The notes: generated by a model not told the origin, from the letters alone. Numbered from the stretch's first letter, positions 7,727 through 17,947 are shown. The stretch is 64,000 bases of DNA from Dyadobacter sp. CECT 9275 (GCF_907164905.1 NZ_CAJRAF010000002.1:1674001-1738000); one strand, 5' to 3'. Made by a program: numbers and translations.

Positions 7727-10700
7727 ATGAAAAAACCCTTAAAAAAGTATGAACTGCTTTTAACAGTCATGAGAATATCCTTTATGCAACTGCTCATTGC
7801 CATGATCGGTATCCAACTGACCTACGCCATTGAGTCGCCCGCCCAAGAATTGCTTGACAAGCGTATCTCGCTGCGGGCAGAAGATATGTCTCTGAAGACG
7901 ATTCTGAACAGGATAGAAATCCTGACGGAAGTCAAATTCACCTATAGTCCAAAGGCCATCCAGGCAGAAAGACATACTTCGGTAGTTATTCAAAATCAGC
8001 CGCTGAAAGATGTTTTGGAGCAGGTTTTAAAGCCTATGCGCATTAACTACAGGGTCATAGGCAGCCAGATCATCCTCAGCCAGCAAAACAATATCCCCGG
8101 AGAAGACGAAAAAAACACGAACCAGTCCGCCATCACGGCAACGGAAAAAGCCATCACGGGTGTGGTCAAAAGTGAAACTGGAGAAGGCCTCCCGGGAGTC
8201 AGCGTCGTGATCAAAAACACTACGCAGGGAACTACCACCAATGCCGAGGGCCAGTTCAGGATTGTGGTACCCGATCAAGCCAATGTGCTGGTATTTTCCT
8301 ATGTGGGCTATCAGACCCAGGAAATCACTCTGAACAACCAGACCAACATCAGTTTACAGCTTGTCCCCAACCCAAAATCGCTGGACGAAGTGGTGGTGGT
8401 AGGTTACGGCACGCAGATCAAACGTGAACTGACCAGCGCTATCTCCAGGGTTTCAACAAAGGAAATAAACGAATTACCGGTTGCTGAAGTGGGGCAGGCA
8501 CTGCAGGGGCGCGTACCAGGCCTCACAGTTACCAACGTAAGTTCGCCAGGTACCGCGCCGAACATCCGCATACGGGGTGTAAGTTCGGTGAGTTTTTCTA
8601 CAGATCCTTTATACGTCATCGACGGTTTCCCGACCACCAATCTGGCCAGCTTCGACAACCGGGATGTTGAATCAGTGGAAGTACTGAAAGACGCCAGCGC
8701 TGCTGCCATTTACGGGTCGCGTGCAACCAATGGGGTGATCCTCCTCACTACAAAAAAAGGCCAGCGAAATAAAAAAATGACTGTTAACCTGGATTCCTAT
8801 GTAGGTGTGGAATCGGCATGGCGAAAGCTTGATCCCATGAATACCGAACAGCGAAGCCGGTTTATGGACAGTTTTTATGTCGGGGCCAATATCGAGAACG
8901 CCGGCGCCCGTCCCAGCAGGTACACTCCAGCGGAAATGAATAAATATCCCTATCCGGGTGCAACGCAGACCTACGCGCAGACCAATACCGACTGGCAGGA
9001 TCTGTATTTCAAAAAAGGCCTGATGACGGGCAATAATCTCTCTATTTCCGGCGGCGGGAATGCCTCTACTTTTTATAGCTCGGCAGGGTATACCCGCCAG
9101 GAAGGTATTGTAAAGGGTGTTGGTTTCGACAGATATAATTTCAGGATCAATTCAACGCACGACCTGGGGTCAAGGTTTACATTTGGTCAAAATCTTCTGA
9201 TTGCCTATACCTCGCAGCTGTATAACAATGCCGACGGCCAAACCGGCGACCAGGGAACACCGTTGTCGCTGCTGCAATTTGCACTGCCTCACCTGCCGGT
9301 AAAGGACCCGAACACCGGGGCGTGGATCAAAGCGGGAGGTGACGCCATAGACGGACATCCGTTCCCGAACCTGATCGCGGATATTGAAAATATTATTTTC
9401 AGGAGAAATACAACCAAGATACTGGGAAGTGCCTATCTGGACGTTAAGCTCTTAAACTGGCTTAAGTTCAGAAGTACCTTCGGGATAGACTATGCCAATG
9501 CGCTGGAAAACGGGGCAGATAACAGTTACACCGTGAACGATGGTAACAATGTTTTTAAAACCAACGACGGCCTTTCCACCATTTCCAGCAATAGAAATGC
9601 ATACTCTTCCCTGCTTTATTCCGAACAGTTGACAGCCGACAAAACGTTTGGTACCGATCACCACCTGAACGCCATACTCGTTTTTGAGGCGCAGAGCGGG
9701 AAAATACGGACCGAAATGATGTCTGGAAAACAATCAAATCCCGACATCAAAACACTGAACGGAGCCACCAATATCAGTGCCCTGAACGCACTGGAAGAAA
9801 ACCTGCTCACCTCCTACGTGGCGCGGGTAGGCTATGCCTTCAAAGGGAAGTATATCCTCAACGCAAGTATCCGTCGTGACGGCTCCTCGGTGTGGGCGCC
9901 AGGTAACAAATACGCCAATTTTCCGGCAGCATCGGTTGGCTGGAATCTCGGACAGGAATCGTTTATGCAAAAATTATCCTTCCTGTCGGACATGAAACTA
10001 AGAGCTAGTTATGGTGTAACAGGGCTCAACCCTACAGCGCTTACCAATTACCCCTGGCAGTCGCTGGTCTATAATTCCTCCTACCCTTTTAACAACGACA
10101 ACGTCGTAAATGCCTCTTTTTACAATAAGCTGGCCAATCAGAATCTGAAATGGGAAAAGACCAATCAGCTGAATATTGGGTTGGATGCTGCTTTTTTCAA
10201 CAATTCCCTCTCTGTAACGGCTGAATATTTTGACAGAATTACCGATAACCTTATCCTGAAAGCCCCCACCCCTCCCTCATTTGGATATGTCCAGTTCACC
10301 GATGTGAATATTGGTAAAATGCAGAACAAAGGCTGGGAACTTCAGCTGAGTTATCGTGCGCCACGGAAAGGCGATTTCACCTGGGGAATCAGCGGCAACA
10401 TCAGCCGGGTCAGAAATAAGGTACTCAGGCTGGATTCGCCAAGCGGCGTGATTTACGGCGGAGACGGCAATTATTTCTCAAGCTGGGGAGTACCCGTTAC
10501 CCGCACCGTTGCAGGTGAATCCATACAATCTTTCTACGGCTGGGATTTTGACAGGATCTATCAAAACCAGAGTGAGGTAGACGCTGATAACGCAGCGGCC
10601 CGGTCGAAGACAGGATCAACGGAAGCTTTTTATCAAAGTGCCGCCACTGCACCGGGTGATGTGCGGTTCCGCGACCTCAACGGTGACGGCGTCGTTGATG

Positions 10701-11263
10701 ACAAGGACAGAAAAGTAATCGGCTCATTCCTGCCAGACTTTACCTATGGCATGAACCTGACCGCAACCTACAAACATTTTGACGTGTCCATCCTATTTCA
10801 GGGTGTACAGGGTGGGGAAATTTACAGCGGGATAGGTGTTTATGCCGGTGCGTTTCGCTGGCCGCTGGGTGGAAGTTTGTCGGCATACGAAAATGCCTGG
10901 ACGGCCGAAAACCCAAGTACTACCAACCCGCGTCTCAAATGGAGCGATCCCAACGACAATTCCAGGGTATCACAGCGCTGGCTGCAGGACGCGTCCTATC
11001 TCCGGCTGAAAAACATCAATATCGGTTATGAACTGCCAGCGGAGATTTTATCAAAAAAAACCAATGGTGCAATTTCCAAGTTCCGCATTTATCTGGCATC
11101 TCAGAACCTGCTGACCTTTACCAAATATGACCTGGGTTACGACCCCGAGATCGGCATGAAGATCGGCAGTAACCGGGGCGCCGGAAATCTTACCAACGGT
11201 ATTGATTATGGACAGTATCCTGCCGCCCGTTCCTTCACATTAGGCTTGCAACTTGGTTTTTAA
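7727..11263 (+). CDS. SusC/RagA family TonB-dependent outer-membrane transporter with STN domain
   Basis: An 1178-residue outer-membrane protein. After a signal peptide (about 1-38) comes an STN signalling domain (ISLRAEDMSLKTILNRI ... ITGVV boundary, about 45-115). A carboxypeptidase-D regulatory-like domain follows (GVVKSETGEGLPGVSVVIKN, about 140-215), then the SusC signature DEVVVVGYGTQ near 220, a plug domain and a large beta-barrel ending in SFTLGLQLGF with a terminal Phe. The STN domain marks it as a transducer that also signals to the FecR/FecI pair upstream. With the SusD lipoprotein 15 bp downstream it should form a lidded importer for oligosaccharides. The downstream GH97 and GH-D genes suggest alpha-galactosides as the substrate class, which is inference. 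Confidence 0.95.
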   Translation: MKKPLKKYELLLTVMRISFMQLLIAMIGIQLTYAIESPAQELLDKRISLRAEDMSLKTILNRIEILTEVKFTYSPKAIQAERHTSVVIQNQPLKDVLEQVLKPMRINYRVIGSQIILSQQNNIPGEDEKNTNQSAITATEKAITGVVKSETGEGLPGVSVVIKNTTQGTTTNAEGQFRIVVPDQANVLVFSYVGYQTQEITLNNQTNISLQLVPNPKSLDEVVVVGYGTQIKRELTSAISRVSTKEINELPVAEVGQALQGRVPGLTVTNVSSPGTAPNIRIRGVSSVSFSTDPLYVIDGFPTTNLASFDNRDVESVEVLKDASAAAIYGSRATNGVILLTTKKGQRNKKMTVNLDSYVGVESAWRKLDPMNTEQRSRFMDSFYVGANIENAGARPSRYTPAEMNKYPYPGATQTYAQTNTDWQDLYFKKGLMTGNNLSISGGGNASTFYSSAGYTRQEGIVKGVGFDRYNFRINSTHDLGSRFTFGQNLLIAYTSQLYNNADGQTGDQGTPLSLLQFALPHLPVKDPNTGAWIKAGGDAIDGHPFPNLIADIENIIFRRNTTKILGSAYLDVKLLNWLKFRSTFGIDYANALENGADNSYTVNDGNNVFKTNDGLSTISSNRNAYSSLLYSEQLTADKTFGTDHHLNAILVFEAQSGKIRTEMMSGKQSNPDIKTLNGATNISALNALEENLLTSYVARVGYAFKGKYILNASIRRDGSSVWAPGNKYANFPAASVGWNLGQESFMQKLSFLSDMKLRASYGVTGLNPTALTNYPWQSLVYNSSYPFNNDNVVNASFYNKLANQNLKWEKTNQLNIGLDAAFFNNSLSVTAEYFDRITDNLILKAPTPPSFGYVQFTDVNIGKMQNKGWELQLSYRAPRKGDFTWGISGNISRVRNKVLRLDSPSGVIYGGDGNYFSSWGVPVTRTVAGESIQSFYGWDFDRIYQNQSEVDADNAAARSKTGSTEAFYQSAATAPGDVRFRDLNGDGVVDDKDRKVIGSFLPDFTYGMNLTATYKHFDVSILFQGVQGGEIYSGIGVYAGAFRWPLGGSLSAYENAWTAENPSTTNPRLKWSDPNDNSRVSQRWLQDASYLRLKNINIGYELPAEILSKKTNGAISKFRIYLASQNLLTFTKYDLGYDPEIGMKIGSNRGAGNLTNGIDYGQYPAARSFTLGLQLGF

Positions 11264-11278
11264 TTCTACCGATCCAAC

Positions 11279-12787
11279 ATGATTATGAAAAAATATAGCC
11301 TTATACTTGGATTCATTTCCGCCCTTACCCTGCTCAGCAGCTGTGAAAAACAGCTCGACAAGGTAAACCCTAATGCCGTCACGTCAGAAAACTATTTCAA
11401 GACAAGTAAAGAACTTGAAAAGGGTGTAAACGCTGCCTATACCACCCTCAATGGCAGTTACCTCGTAGGGAACTGTTACATCTGGCTGCATGATCTGCGG
11501 TCCGACGATTTTGTAGGAACCACCCTGGCCGATGATCGCGGAGAAATTCTCAGGGGTACACACGGGGTCAACAATTCCTACATCGAACGAGTCTGGAAAG
11601 GCTTTTACATTGTGATCCACCGTGCCAATGTAGTAATCAATAACACAGTGGAAAACGATCCGGACGATTCGGGCAATCAGCTTAAAAACCGGGTAGTGGC
11701 CGAAGCAAAATTCCTCCGGGCTTTCTCCTATTTCGAGCTTGCCAGCCTGTGGGGAGGTGTTCCTTTGATCACCAAACCGGTAAGTGATTTCAGTGGTTTT
11801 GTGGCGCGGTCAACCCAGAAAGCGATTTACGAAGCAGCCATTGCAGACCTCAAAGAAGCCGCCGGAGTTTTACCTGCTTCCTATGGTGCTGCGGATAACG
11901 GAAGAGCCACCCAGGGAGCCGCCAATGCCCTGCTGGGCCGGATTTACATGCAGATGAACGATTATGCCAATGCAAAAATGTATCTGGAAAAAGTGAGGAC
12001 ATCCAACCTCTATTCACTGGTGGGAAATAGCAACGAAAACTTTCAGGAAGAAACGGAGTTCAACAAAGAGTCCGTTTTCGAAGTAGTGTTCTCGCCTAAC
12101 CCTTCCGCAGCAGAGGATGAGGGTGACGACTACGCGCAGGGATTATACCGCGAGTCAACCAATGGTACCCGGCAGTATGACATGAATACGGGGAATGGCG
12201 TTGTGCTTCCTGCGCCAGGCCTGAAAGCCGGATTTGAAAAAGATGATATCCGTAAAAAAACGGCTATTTATGAAGTCGGTGATACTTGGGCAGGGGGCTT
12301 GATGACACAGGAATCCTGGAAAAAGTATACCCTCAGCTACAAAAACGCAATGCCCGGAAATGTAGCGAGTGGTATCAACCGTCGCCTGATCCGCTATGCA
12401 GAAGTGTTACTGATGCTGGCAGAATGCGAGAACGAAACCGGAAATTTACCAGGAGCGATTGCCCGTTTGAACGAAGTACGCAGCCGTGCCGACCTGAAAG
12501 CTGCAAAGTTATCGCTCTATCCTACTGCCGCTTTCCCCTGCAACACCCCTGACGAGGTACTAAAAGCTGTTATGCATGAGAAAAAAGTGGAGCTGGCGGG
12601 AGAGCAGGTACGTAACAGGGATATCATCCGCTGGCGTGCGGCCGGCAAACTGGCCCTGCTGGGCGGCGAACCGATCTCCTACTTTCAGGCAAGCAAGCAC
12701 GGCCTGCTGCCTATCCCTCAATCTGAAATCGACAGGAACATTGCGCTGGGATCAGCTGGCGTACCTGCCCAAAATCCGGGTTATTAA
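11279..12787 (+). CDS. SusD/RagB family surface glycan-binding lipoprotein
   Basis: A 502-residue protein; an ATG six bases later (MKKYSLIL) is an equally good start. The signal peptide ends in a lipobox, ALTLLSSC, so the protein is lipidated and displayed at the cell surface. SusD features include DKVNPNAVTSENYFKTSKELEKGVNAAY near the N-terminus, AEAKFLRAFSYFELASLWGGVPLI in the TPR region, and the C-terminal RLIRYAEVLLMLAECENETG ... LNEVRSRA ... EKKVELAGEQVRNRDIIRW ... LLPIPQSEIDRN block. It follows SusC with a 15-bp gap and would act as the lid of the SusCD importer. Confidence 0.95.
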   Translation: MIMKKYSLILGFISALTLLSSCEKQLDKVNPNAVTSENYFKTSKELEKGVNAAYTTLNGSYLVGNCYIWLHDLRSDDFVGTTLADDRGEILRGTHGVNNSYIERVWKGFYIVIHRANVVINNTVENDPDDSGNQLKNRVVAEAKFLRAFSYFELASLWGGVPLITKPVSDFSGFVARSTQKAIYEAAIADLKEAAGVLPASYGAADNGRATQGAANALLGRIYMQMNDYANAKMYLEKVRTSNLYSLVGNSNENFQEETEFNKESVFEVVFSPNPSAAEDEGDDYAQGLYRESTNGTRQYDMNTGNGVVLPAPGLKAGFEKDDIRKKTAIYEVGDTWAGGLMTQESWKKYTLSYKNAMPGNVASGINRRLIRYAEVLLMLAECENETGNLPGAIARLNEVRSRADLKAAKLSLYPTAAFPCNTPDEVLKAVMHEKKVELAGEQVRNRDIIRWRAAGKLALLGGEPISYFQASKHGLLPIPQSEIDRNIALGSAGVPAQNPGY

Positions 12788-12796
12788 ATTATACAG

Positions 12797-12826
12797 GCCA
12801 GATACGGTACCCCGCCCGTATCTGGC
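12797..12826 (+). promoter_or_regulatory. Perfect stem-loop between susD and the GH97 gene
   Basis: Perfect 11-bp arms (gccagatacgg and ccgtatctggc) surround an 8-nt loop. It sits 10 bp after the SusD stop and 50 bp before the GH97 start, with no U-tract. Intercistronic stem-loops after susCD commonly stabilise the upstream message or lower readthrough; that role is inferred here. Confidence 0.55.
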
Positions 12827-12875
12827 TCCATAACGCTCCGGCGTGTTGCTATGCAGCAGCCATTACCCCCTACTT

Positions 12876-14843
12876 ATGCGCCTGTTATACTATCTGTTAG
12901 CCATTATTTCAACTGTTTCTCAGGCGGCCGTTGTAAGAGAAATCAGCTCGCCGGATCAATCCATCCGGCTGACGGTCCACCTGGAAACAAAACTTACTTA
13001 CAGCATTTATTATAAAAATGCACTCCTTGTGGCACCCTCCGAAATTGATATGCTGCTGTCTTCCGGCAACAGGCTTTCAGACGGACTCGCTAAACCTAAG
13101 TTCACGCAAAAATTTCACCAGGAGACGATTATCTCTCCGGTACCCGAAAAAAGAAGAAATATTCCGGATGTATACCAGGAATTAAAAATTGAGTTACCAA
13201 ACGCTTTCGCAGTACATTTCAGAGTATATAATGATGGAGTGGCGTACCGGATCGTAACATCTTTCAAAGACGATATCGAAGTAAAGAGTGAGACCGCCAC
13301 CTTTCGTTTTCCGGGCAACCCGCTTACCTACTTCCCGGAAGTGATACCATCATCGGGTCTGGACAAGTACCACACCAGTTTTGAAGAACCCTATACCCTG
13401 AAAAGGCTGGACAGTATCTCGGATAAAAATCTCTTTTTCACGCCCATACTGCTTTCGCCGGATGTAGAGCCCAAAATAGCCATTACCGAATCTGACCTGG
13501 AAGATTATCCCGGCATGTTCCTGACCGGAAGCCAGCATAACGCGCTTGTCGGAAATTTTGCCCCCTATCCCCTGGCCGAAGCAGTTACAGACGACCAGTA
13601 TGCACAGAAATACGTAACAGAAAGAGCGGCTTTCCTGGCAAAAACCAAAGGCAACCGAAATTTCCCCTGGAGGGTGCTGATCATCGCCCCGGAGGACAAA
13701 GACCTTCCTGCCAATGACCTTGTCTACCGTCTGGCCTCCCCTTCCCGTGTCAGCGATGTTTCCTGGGTCAAACCCGGCAAGGCAACTGACGAATGGGTCA
13801 TTTCCTCCAACATTTTTAATGTACCTTTCAAGAGCGGTATCAATACCGAAACCTATAAGTACTATATTGATTTCGCCAAAAAATATGGTTTTGAAAGGAT
13901 CATGATGGACGCCGGATGGAGTGATACGCACGACCTGTTTAAGATCAATCCGGATATCAACATGGATGAAATTGTTGCTTACGCCAAAAACAGGGGCATC
14001 GGGATCAGCATGTGGACGCTGGCGCTTACACTCGAGAAGCAACTGGAACCTGCACTGGACCAATTTAATAAGTGGGATGTCGATTTTATCATGACCGATT
14101 TCATCAACCGGGATGATCAGAAAGCCGTTCAGTTTTTTTTCAAAATAGCCGAAGCCTGTGCCAGGCATAAACTGATGGTGATGTTTCATGGCGCCTTTAA
14201 ACCTGCCGGATTCAACCGTACCTTCCCGCATGCCATTGCGCGGGAGGCTGTCCTGGGGTCAGAGTATAATATGTGGAGCGAAAAAGCAACTCCGGAACAC
14301 AATCTTTTGCTGCCTTTCATCAGGATGCTGAGCGGCCCTATGGACTATGAACCCGGCCTGCTGACCAACGCAACACCTAAAACTTTCAGAGCGGTGGGAG
14401 AAAACGTCATGTCCATGACCACCCGCGCCCAGCAGCTTGCTATGTACATTGTGTATGAAAGCCCGATCCAGTTTTTTACAGGCAATCCGTCACAAGGCCA
14501 TACCGAGCCTGATTTCATGAAATTACTGGGTGGGATACCTACCGTTTGGGATACCACCCGAATCCTGGACGCCCGCCTTGGCGACTATCTGGTAACAGCC
14601 CGCAAAAATGGGAACGACTGGTATATAGGAGCCATCAACGACGCCACACCACGAAACCTGAGCATATCTCTGGATTTTTTAGAGCAAGGCAGTTACAGTG
14701 CAACAATATGTGAAGATGGCATGAATGCCGACCGGTATGCCGCGGACTACCGGTTGTCTTCCCAGACGGTAACCCGCCAGACCAGGCTACCTGTACAGCT
14801 GGCTCCCGGCGGAGGGTATGTGATTAAACTTACAAAAAACTAA
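12876..14843 (+). CDS. Glycoside hydrolase family 97, probably retaining alpha-galactosidase type
   Basis: The start is ATG 12876, which begins a signal peptide (MRLLYYLLAIISTVSQA); a GTG 33 bases upstream only adds an unconvincing leader. The protein is 655 residues. GH97 hallmarks are the N-terminal VREISSPDQSIRLTV, YIDFAKKYGFERIMMDAGW near 330-348, MWTLALTLEKQLEPALDQFNKW near 379-400, then TDFINRDDQ and MFHGAFKPAGFNRTFPHA ... REAVLGSEYN. An Asp sits at about residue 408 (TDF) and a Glu at about 463 (GSEYN). Their spacing of 55 equals that of nucleophile Asp415 and acid/base Glu470 in the retaining GH97 alpha-galactosidase of Bacteroides, whereas inverting SusB-type enzymes lack that Asp. 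I therefore favour an exo-acting alpha-galactosidase. Its stop overlaps the next start (TAATG). Confidence 0.88.
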   Translation: MRLLYYLLAIISTVSQAAVVREISSPDQSIRLTVHLETKLTYSIYYKNALLVAPSEIDMLLSSGNRLSDGLAKPKFTQKFHQETIISPVPEKRRNIPDVYQELKIELPNAFAVHFRVYNDGVAYRIVTSFKDDIEVKSETATFRFPGNPLTYFPEVIPSSGLDKYHTSFEEPYTLKRLDSISDKNLFFTPILLSPDVEPKIAITESDLEDYPGMFLTGSQHNALVGNFAPYPLAEAVTDDQYAQKYVTERAAFLAKTKGNRNFPWRVLIIAPEDKDLPANDLVYRLASPSRVSDVSWVKPGKATDEWVISSNIFNVPFKSGINTETYKYYIDFAKKYGFERIMMDAGWSDTHDLFKINPDINMDEIVAYAKNRGIGISMWTLALTLEKQLEPALDQFNKWDVDFIMTDFINRDDQKAVQFFFKIAEACARHKLMVMFHGAFKPAGFNRTFPHAIAREAVLGSEYNMWSEKATPEHNLLLPFIRMLSGPMDYEPGLLTNATPKTFRAVGENVMSMTTRAQQLAMYIVYESPIQFFTGNPSQGHTEPDFMKLLGGIPTVWDTTRILDARLGDYLVTARKNGNDWYIGAINDATPRNLSISLDFLEQGSYSATICEDGMNADRYAADYRLSSQTVTRQTRLPVQLAPGGGYVIKLTKN

Positions 14844-17260
14844 TGTTAGAACGACTTTCTTTTGCCGCCATTCGCAATTGGCTTCCTATTTTTTGCCTGC
14901 TTTTAAGTATAACAAAAGGGACCGGGCAGCCCGTGACCAAAGTATATCCCGGAGCTGACGAAAAGACACCCTCCATGGCCATGTATTTTGACTGGATTAA
15001 CAGAAACTGGTATGGTTCCAACGAACACAAGGTACTGAAAGCCCTCGACTTTTTTAGCTGGATGAAGGCACAGTACGGGATGCAGATGGATGTGTTCCTG
15101 CTGGACGCCGGTATGTTTGACAACGGTCCTAGTTGCTCCTCCGTTCCGGGAAGGCCAGCATACGGCAGTTTGGATTCACCATGGTTTACCAAAGCTTTTC
15201 CCAACGGCTTTCATTCCATCTACCAAAAGGCCACTGCCTCCGGCACCCGGCTGGGGCTGTGGATCGGTCCCGACGGCTACGGGGACACGGCGGATGAAGC
15301 ACAAAAACGGGTTGATTTACTGGTGAAACTTTGTACGGATTTCAATCTGAAAGTACTGAAACTGGATGCCTGTTCCAGTGATCTCAGGCCCGAAAAAGAA
15401 AAATATTTTATCGAAGCAATGCGGAGAGCACGCCAGTCGGTGCCCGATTTAATTGTGCTCAATCACCGAATCTCACTGAGCCCCGAAGCAAAAAAACACA
15501 CTACTACTTTTTTATGGGAAGGGAAAGAAACCTATATCGACGTCAATAATTTTAATGAGGCAACCGCCATACATCACCGGCAAGGTAATATGCAGCGCGG
15601 TTATCCGCCGAAGCTGGCCCGGCTCACCGAAGACCATGGTATATGCCTGTCGTCGGCACTTGATTTTTGGGAAGACGACCTGATCCTGCAGGCATTTAAC
15701 CGCAGCCTGATTCTGGCTCCGGAGATTTACGGCAATCCCTGGCTTCTGAAAGATGAAGAATTCCCAACCCTGGCGCGAATCTACAATCTGCACCGTAAAT
15801 ACCGGGATATTCTTGTAAACGGAACAGCATTACCAGAAGCAAGGTATGGTTACAAAGCCGTTTCCCGTGGCGATTCCCTTACCCGGTTCATCACTTTGAG
15901 GAATAACAGCTGGGATTCCAAAACTTTCCAGCTCCTTGCCGACACATCCATCGGGCTAGGGCGGGCACAGCGGGTTATTGTAAAACAGGTACATCCTACC
16001 GAAAAAGTAATTGGAGAATATGCCTTTGGGGACCAGGTTGCGGTAAATGTACAGCCGTTTCGTTCCGCATTGTTTATGGTAAGTTCCGAAAACAAGGACT
16101 TGTCTGTAAGAGGCGTTGACTACAGAATCACGGAAGACGTTGCGGGAAAACCGGTCAGAATTCAATTGCTGGGAAAACCGGGTACCACCCGCACCGTGAA
16201 GGTAAACCCGGCGGAGCGTCATTTTAAAGGGGCAAAGCTGGATGGCAAACCAGCTGATGCTATCCTGAAAGGAACAAAAGTTACCTTCCCGGGTACCGTG
16301 AGTACAGCGCCATTCCACCGAAAACTTGGCAACCTTCATAAGACCACGTCGCCAACGACTTCGCAGGTAATGTTTTATGAAAGCATGTGTTTTGCCAACG
16401 ACAACAATGCGCTGGAAGTAAGAAGCCTGCAGCGTGCAGGAAAAACCAGTTTCCCGGAAGTACAGGCTGCCAGGGATGCTTTTTTTGAAGACAGCCTGTT
16501 TGTTGCCACCGGCTCATGGGATAAGTTTGCATTCGACGGGGATACCACTACGTACTTCAATGCCTATGCCAGTATCTATACCAAGGGAGCCATCCAGCCG
16601 GGAGCCTTAAGGCTGGATCTGGGGAAACCAACAAACTGCGACCAAATCTTGCTTCGGAATATACCTCAGTCGTACGAAACGGGTGAAATCCTGTTTTCTA
16701 ATGACCTCGCCAAATGGCAGGCCGCAGCTGCCAGACGCATTGCTCACCACCTCGTCATTACCATCCCCGAAGGGCAAAGCTGCAGGTATATAAAAATCAC
16801 AAAGGCGCCGTTGTCGGTGAGCGAGATTGAAGTTTTTTACAAAAATCAAAAATTGAAAAATAATAATCTGAAAGCCAGCAATTTGTTCCATTCGGAGCGC
16901 GTGGCGGCACATTCCTGGACAGGTTCGTTTACAGTTACGCGGGCTGATTCCGGCAGTTATCTGGCCCTGGCCATACCGGGGAAATATAAAACGGAGGACC
17001 TTTTTGCAGGAATAATGTCCGGCATGGACCTTATTGCCCCCAAAGACCGCAGTCCTTCGTTTCCATACAACAACTGGGAGCACGTGGATACCTCCAATGG
17101 AAATGTAACTTTCTATTTTCCGCTTAACGCATCTATGCGTAACAAGCCTCTAAAGATAACCCTGTTTTCAGCCGATCCCGCTCAGGTTGCCCTTCAGCCG
17201 GAGGTCTGGGTCACAGCATATCCGGAGCCATTTGTAAAAAAGGAATTGGTGCTGGATTAA
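14843..17260 (+). CDS. Clan GH-D (GH27/GH36-like) alpha-galactosidase-like protein with F5/8C-like domain
   Basis: An 805-residue exported protein (signal peptide about 1-30). The start overlaps the GH97 stop by one base (TAATG), implying translational coupling. Residues of about 45-330 look like a GH-D TIM barrel: MAMYFDWINRNWYGSNE, MDVFLLDAGMFDNG, RLGLWIGPDGYGDT, a VLKLDACSSD motif whose Asp fits the clan nucleophile, and a later LTEDHGICLSSALDFWEDD. A beta-sandwich region follows. Around 545-670 comes a discoidin/F5-8C-like stretch (WDKFAFDGDTTTYFNAY ... GALRLDLGKPTNCDQILL ... CRYIKITKAPLSVSEIEVFY). It presumably cleaves alpha-galactosidic linkages, with the discoidin-like part binding glycan. 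The exact GH family is uncertain. Confidence 0.72.
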   Translation: MLERLSFAAIRNWLPIFCLLLSITKGTGQPVTKVYPGADEKTPSMAMYFDWINRNWYGSNEHKVLKALDFFSWMKAQYGMQMDVFLLDAGMFDNGPSCSSVPGRPAYGSLDSPWFTKAFPNGFHSIYQKATASGTRLGLWIGPDGYGDTADEAQKRVDLLVKLCTDFNLKVLKLDACSSDLRPEKEKYFIEAMRRARQSVPDLIVLNHRISLSPEAKKHTTTFLWEGKETYIDVNNFNEATAIHHRQGNMQRGYPPKLARLTEDHGICLSSALDFWEDDLILQAFNRSLILAPEIYGNPWLLKDEEFPTLARIYNLHRKYRDILVNGTALPEARYGYKAVSRGDSLTRFITLRNNSWDSKTFQLLADTSIGLGRAQRVIVKQVHPTEKVIGEYAFGDQVAVNVQPFRSALFMVSSENKDLSVRGVDYRITEDVAGKPVRIQLLGKPGTTRTVKVNPAERHFKGAKLDGKPADAILKGTKVTFPGTVSTAPFHRKLGNLHKTTSPTTSQVMFYESMCFANDNNALEVRSLQRAGKTSFPEVQAARDAFFEDSLFVATGSWDKFAFDGDTTTYFNAYASIYTKGAIQPGALRLDLGKPTNCDQILLRNIPQSYETGEILFSNDLAKWQAAAARRIAHHLVITIPEGQSCRYIKITKAPLSVSEIEVFYKNQKLKNNNLKASNLFHSERVAAHSWTGSFTVTRADSGSYLALAIPGKYKTEDLFAGIMSGMDLIAPKDRSPSFPYNNWEHVDTSNGNVTFYFPLNASMRNKPLKITLFSADPAQVALQPEVWVTAYPEPFVKKELVLD

Positions 17261-17286
17261 GGGTAAATATACTGATATAGCACACC

Positions 17287-17850
17287 TTACCTCCTTTCCA
17301 CCCAGCTTTTAAAAGAATAGTACTTTAATCTTTCAAATTCCTTTTTGTCGGAAATCAAATGTTTATATTCAACTTTGGAAGTGGAATTTGCAGCGTATGC
17401 GCCCAGAAAGCCAGACCCCGTTCCTGCCAGCGGAATAACCAGGAACACGCCTACCAATGCCTCCCCAATGTCTGGGGAAGAGCCTTCGATCGCAAGAGTA
17501 GCCAGGGCAACACCTACCACGAAGCCAATGCCTCCTCCAATCAGCCCGGAGAAACGGCTTCTCGCTCGTATCTTAACTAAGTCCTGGTTTATAGGAATGC
17601 TTTCAATCAGAACCGGAAGGCTATCCGCCTTAAAAAGGTGATTGTGTTTTCTGGCGATCTGAATTGTAGAATCGGTAATCTGGTACAAATATACCCTTTG
17701 CAGTTTCCGGCCTTTCAGCGTTATAAAACATTTATAAGGATAAATCCCTTTAGTCTGCGCCTCTGCCTGATGCCCGGCAATAAAAAGAAGGATGCAAAAG
17801 CCGCACAAGATTTGCGATTTTATCAAGATCAATTTCATAGCGAAGGGCAT
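17287..17850 (-). CDS. Hypothetical exported protein with glycine-rich membrane hairpin
   Basis: A 187-residue protein that I do not recognise. It has a signal peptide (KSQILCGFCILLFIAGHQAEA). About 70 residues follow that could form a small beta domain (YKCFITLKGRKLQRVYLYQITDSTIQIA). Then come two glycine-rich hydrophobic segments (GLIGGGIGFVVGVALATLAI and VGVFLVIPLAGTGSGFLGAYA) of glycine-zipper type, and a charged tail. An AGGAGA just before the ATG at 17850 supports that start over the ATG at 17838. It converges with the galactosidase-like gene, leaving 26 bp between the two stops, so it is not part of the PUL operon. The IS256-family element lies just upstream of its start. Confidence 0.65.
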   Translation of the reverse strand: MPFAMKLILIKSQILCGFCILLFIAGHQAEAQTKGIYPYKCFITLKGRKLQRVYLYQITDSTIQIARKHNHLFKADSLPVLIESIPINQDLVKIRARSRFSGLIGGGIGFVVGVALATLAIEGSSPDIGEALVGVFLVIPLAGTGSGFLGAYAANSTSKVEYKHLISDKKEFERLKYYSFKSWVERR

Positions 17851-17947
17851 TTTCTCCTAAATTAGTTAATGTGTGTTTAAATAATATCAGGGCGCAATCA
17901 TAAAATTAGAAATCACACCCATCATCCGTTGATTTCTAACTTTATGT

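Noticed and set aside
13350..14231. Minus-strand frame of 293 residues inside the GH97 gene
   Set aside because: The plus strand encodes a well-conserved GH97 with all motifs; the antisense text is low-complexity His/Phe/Gly-rich shadow.
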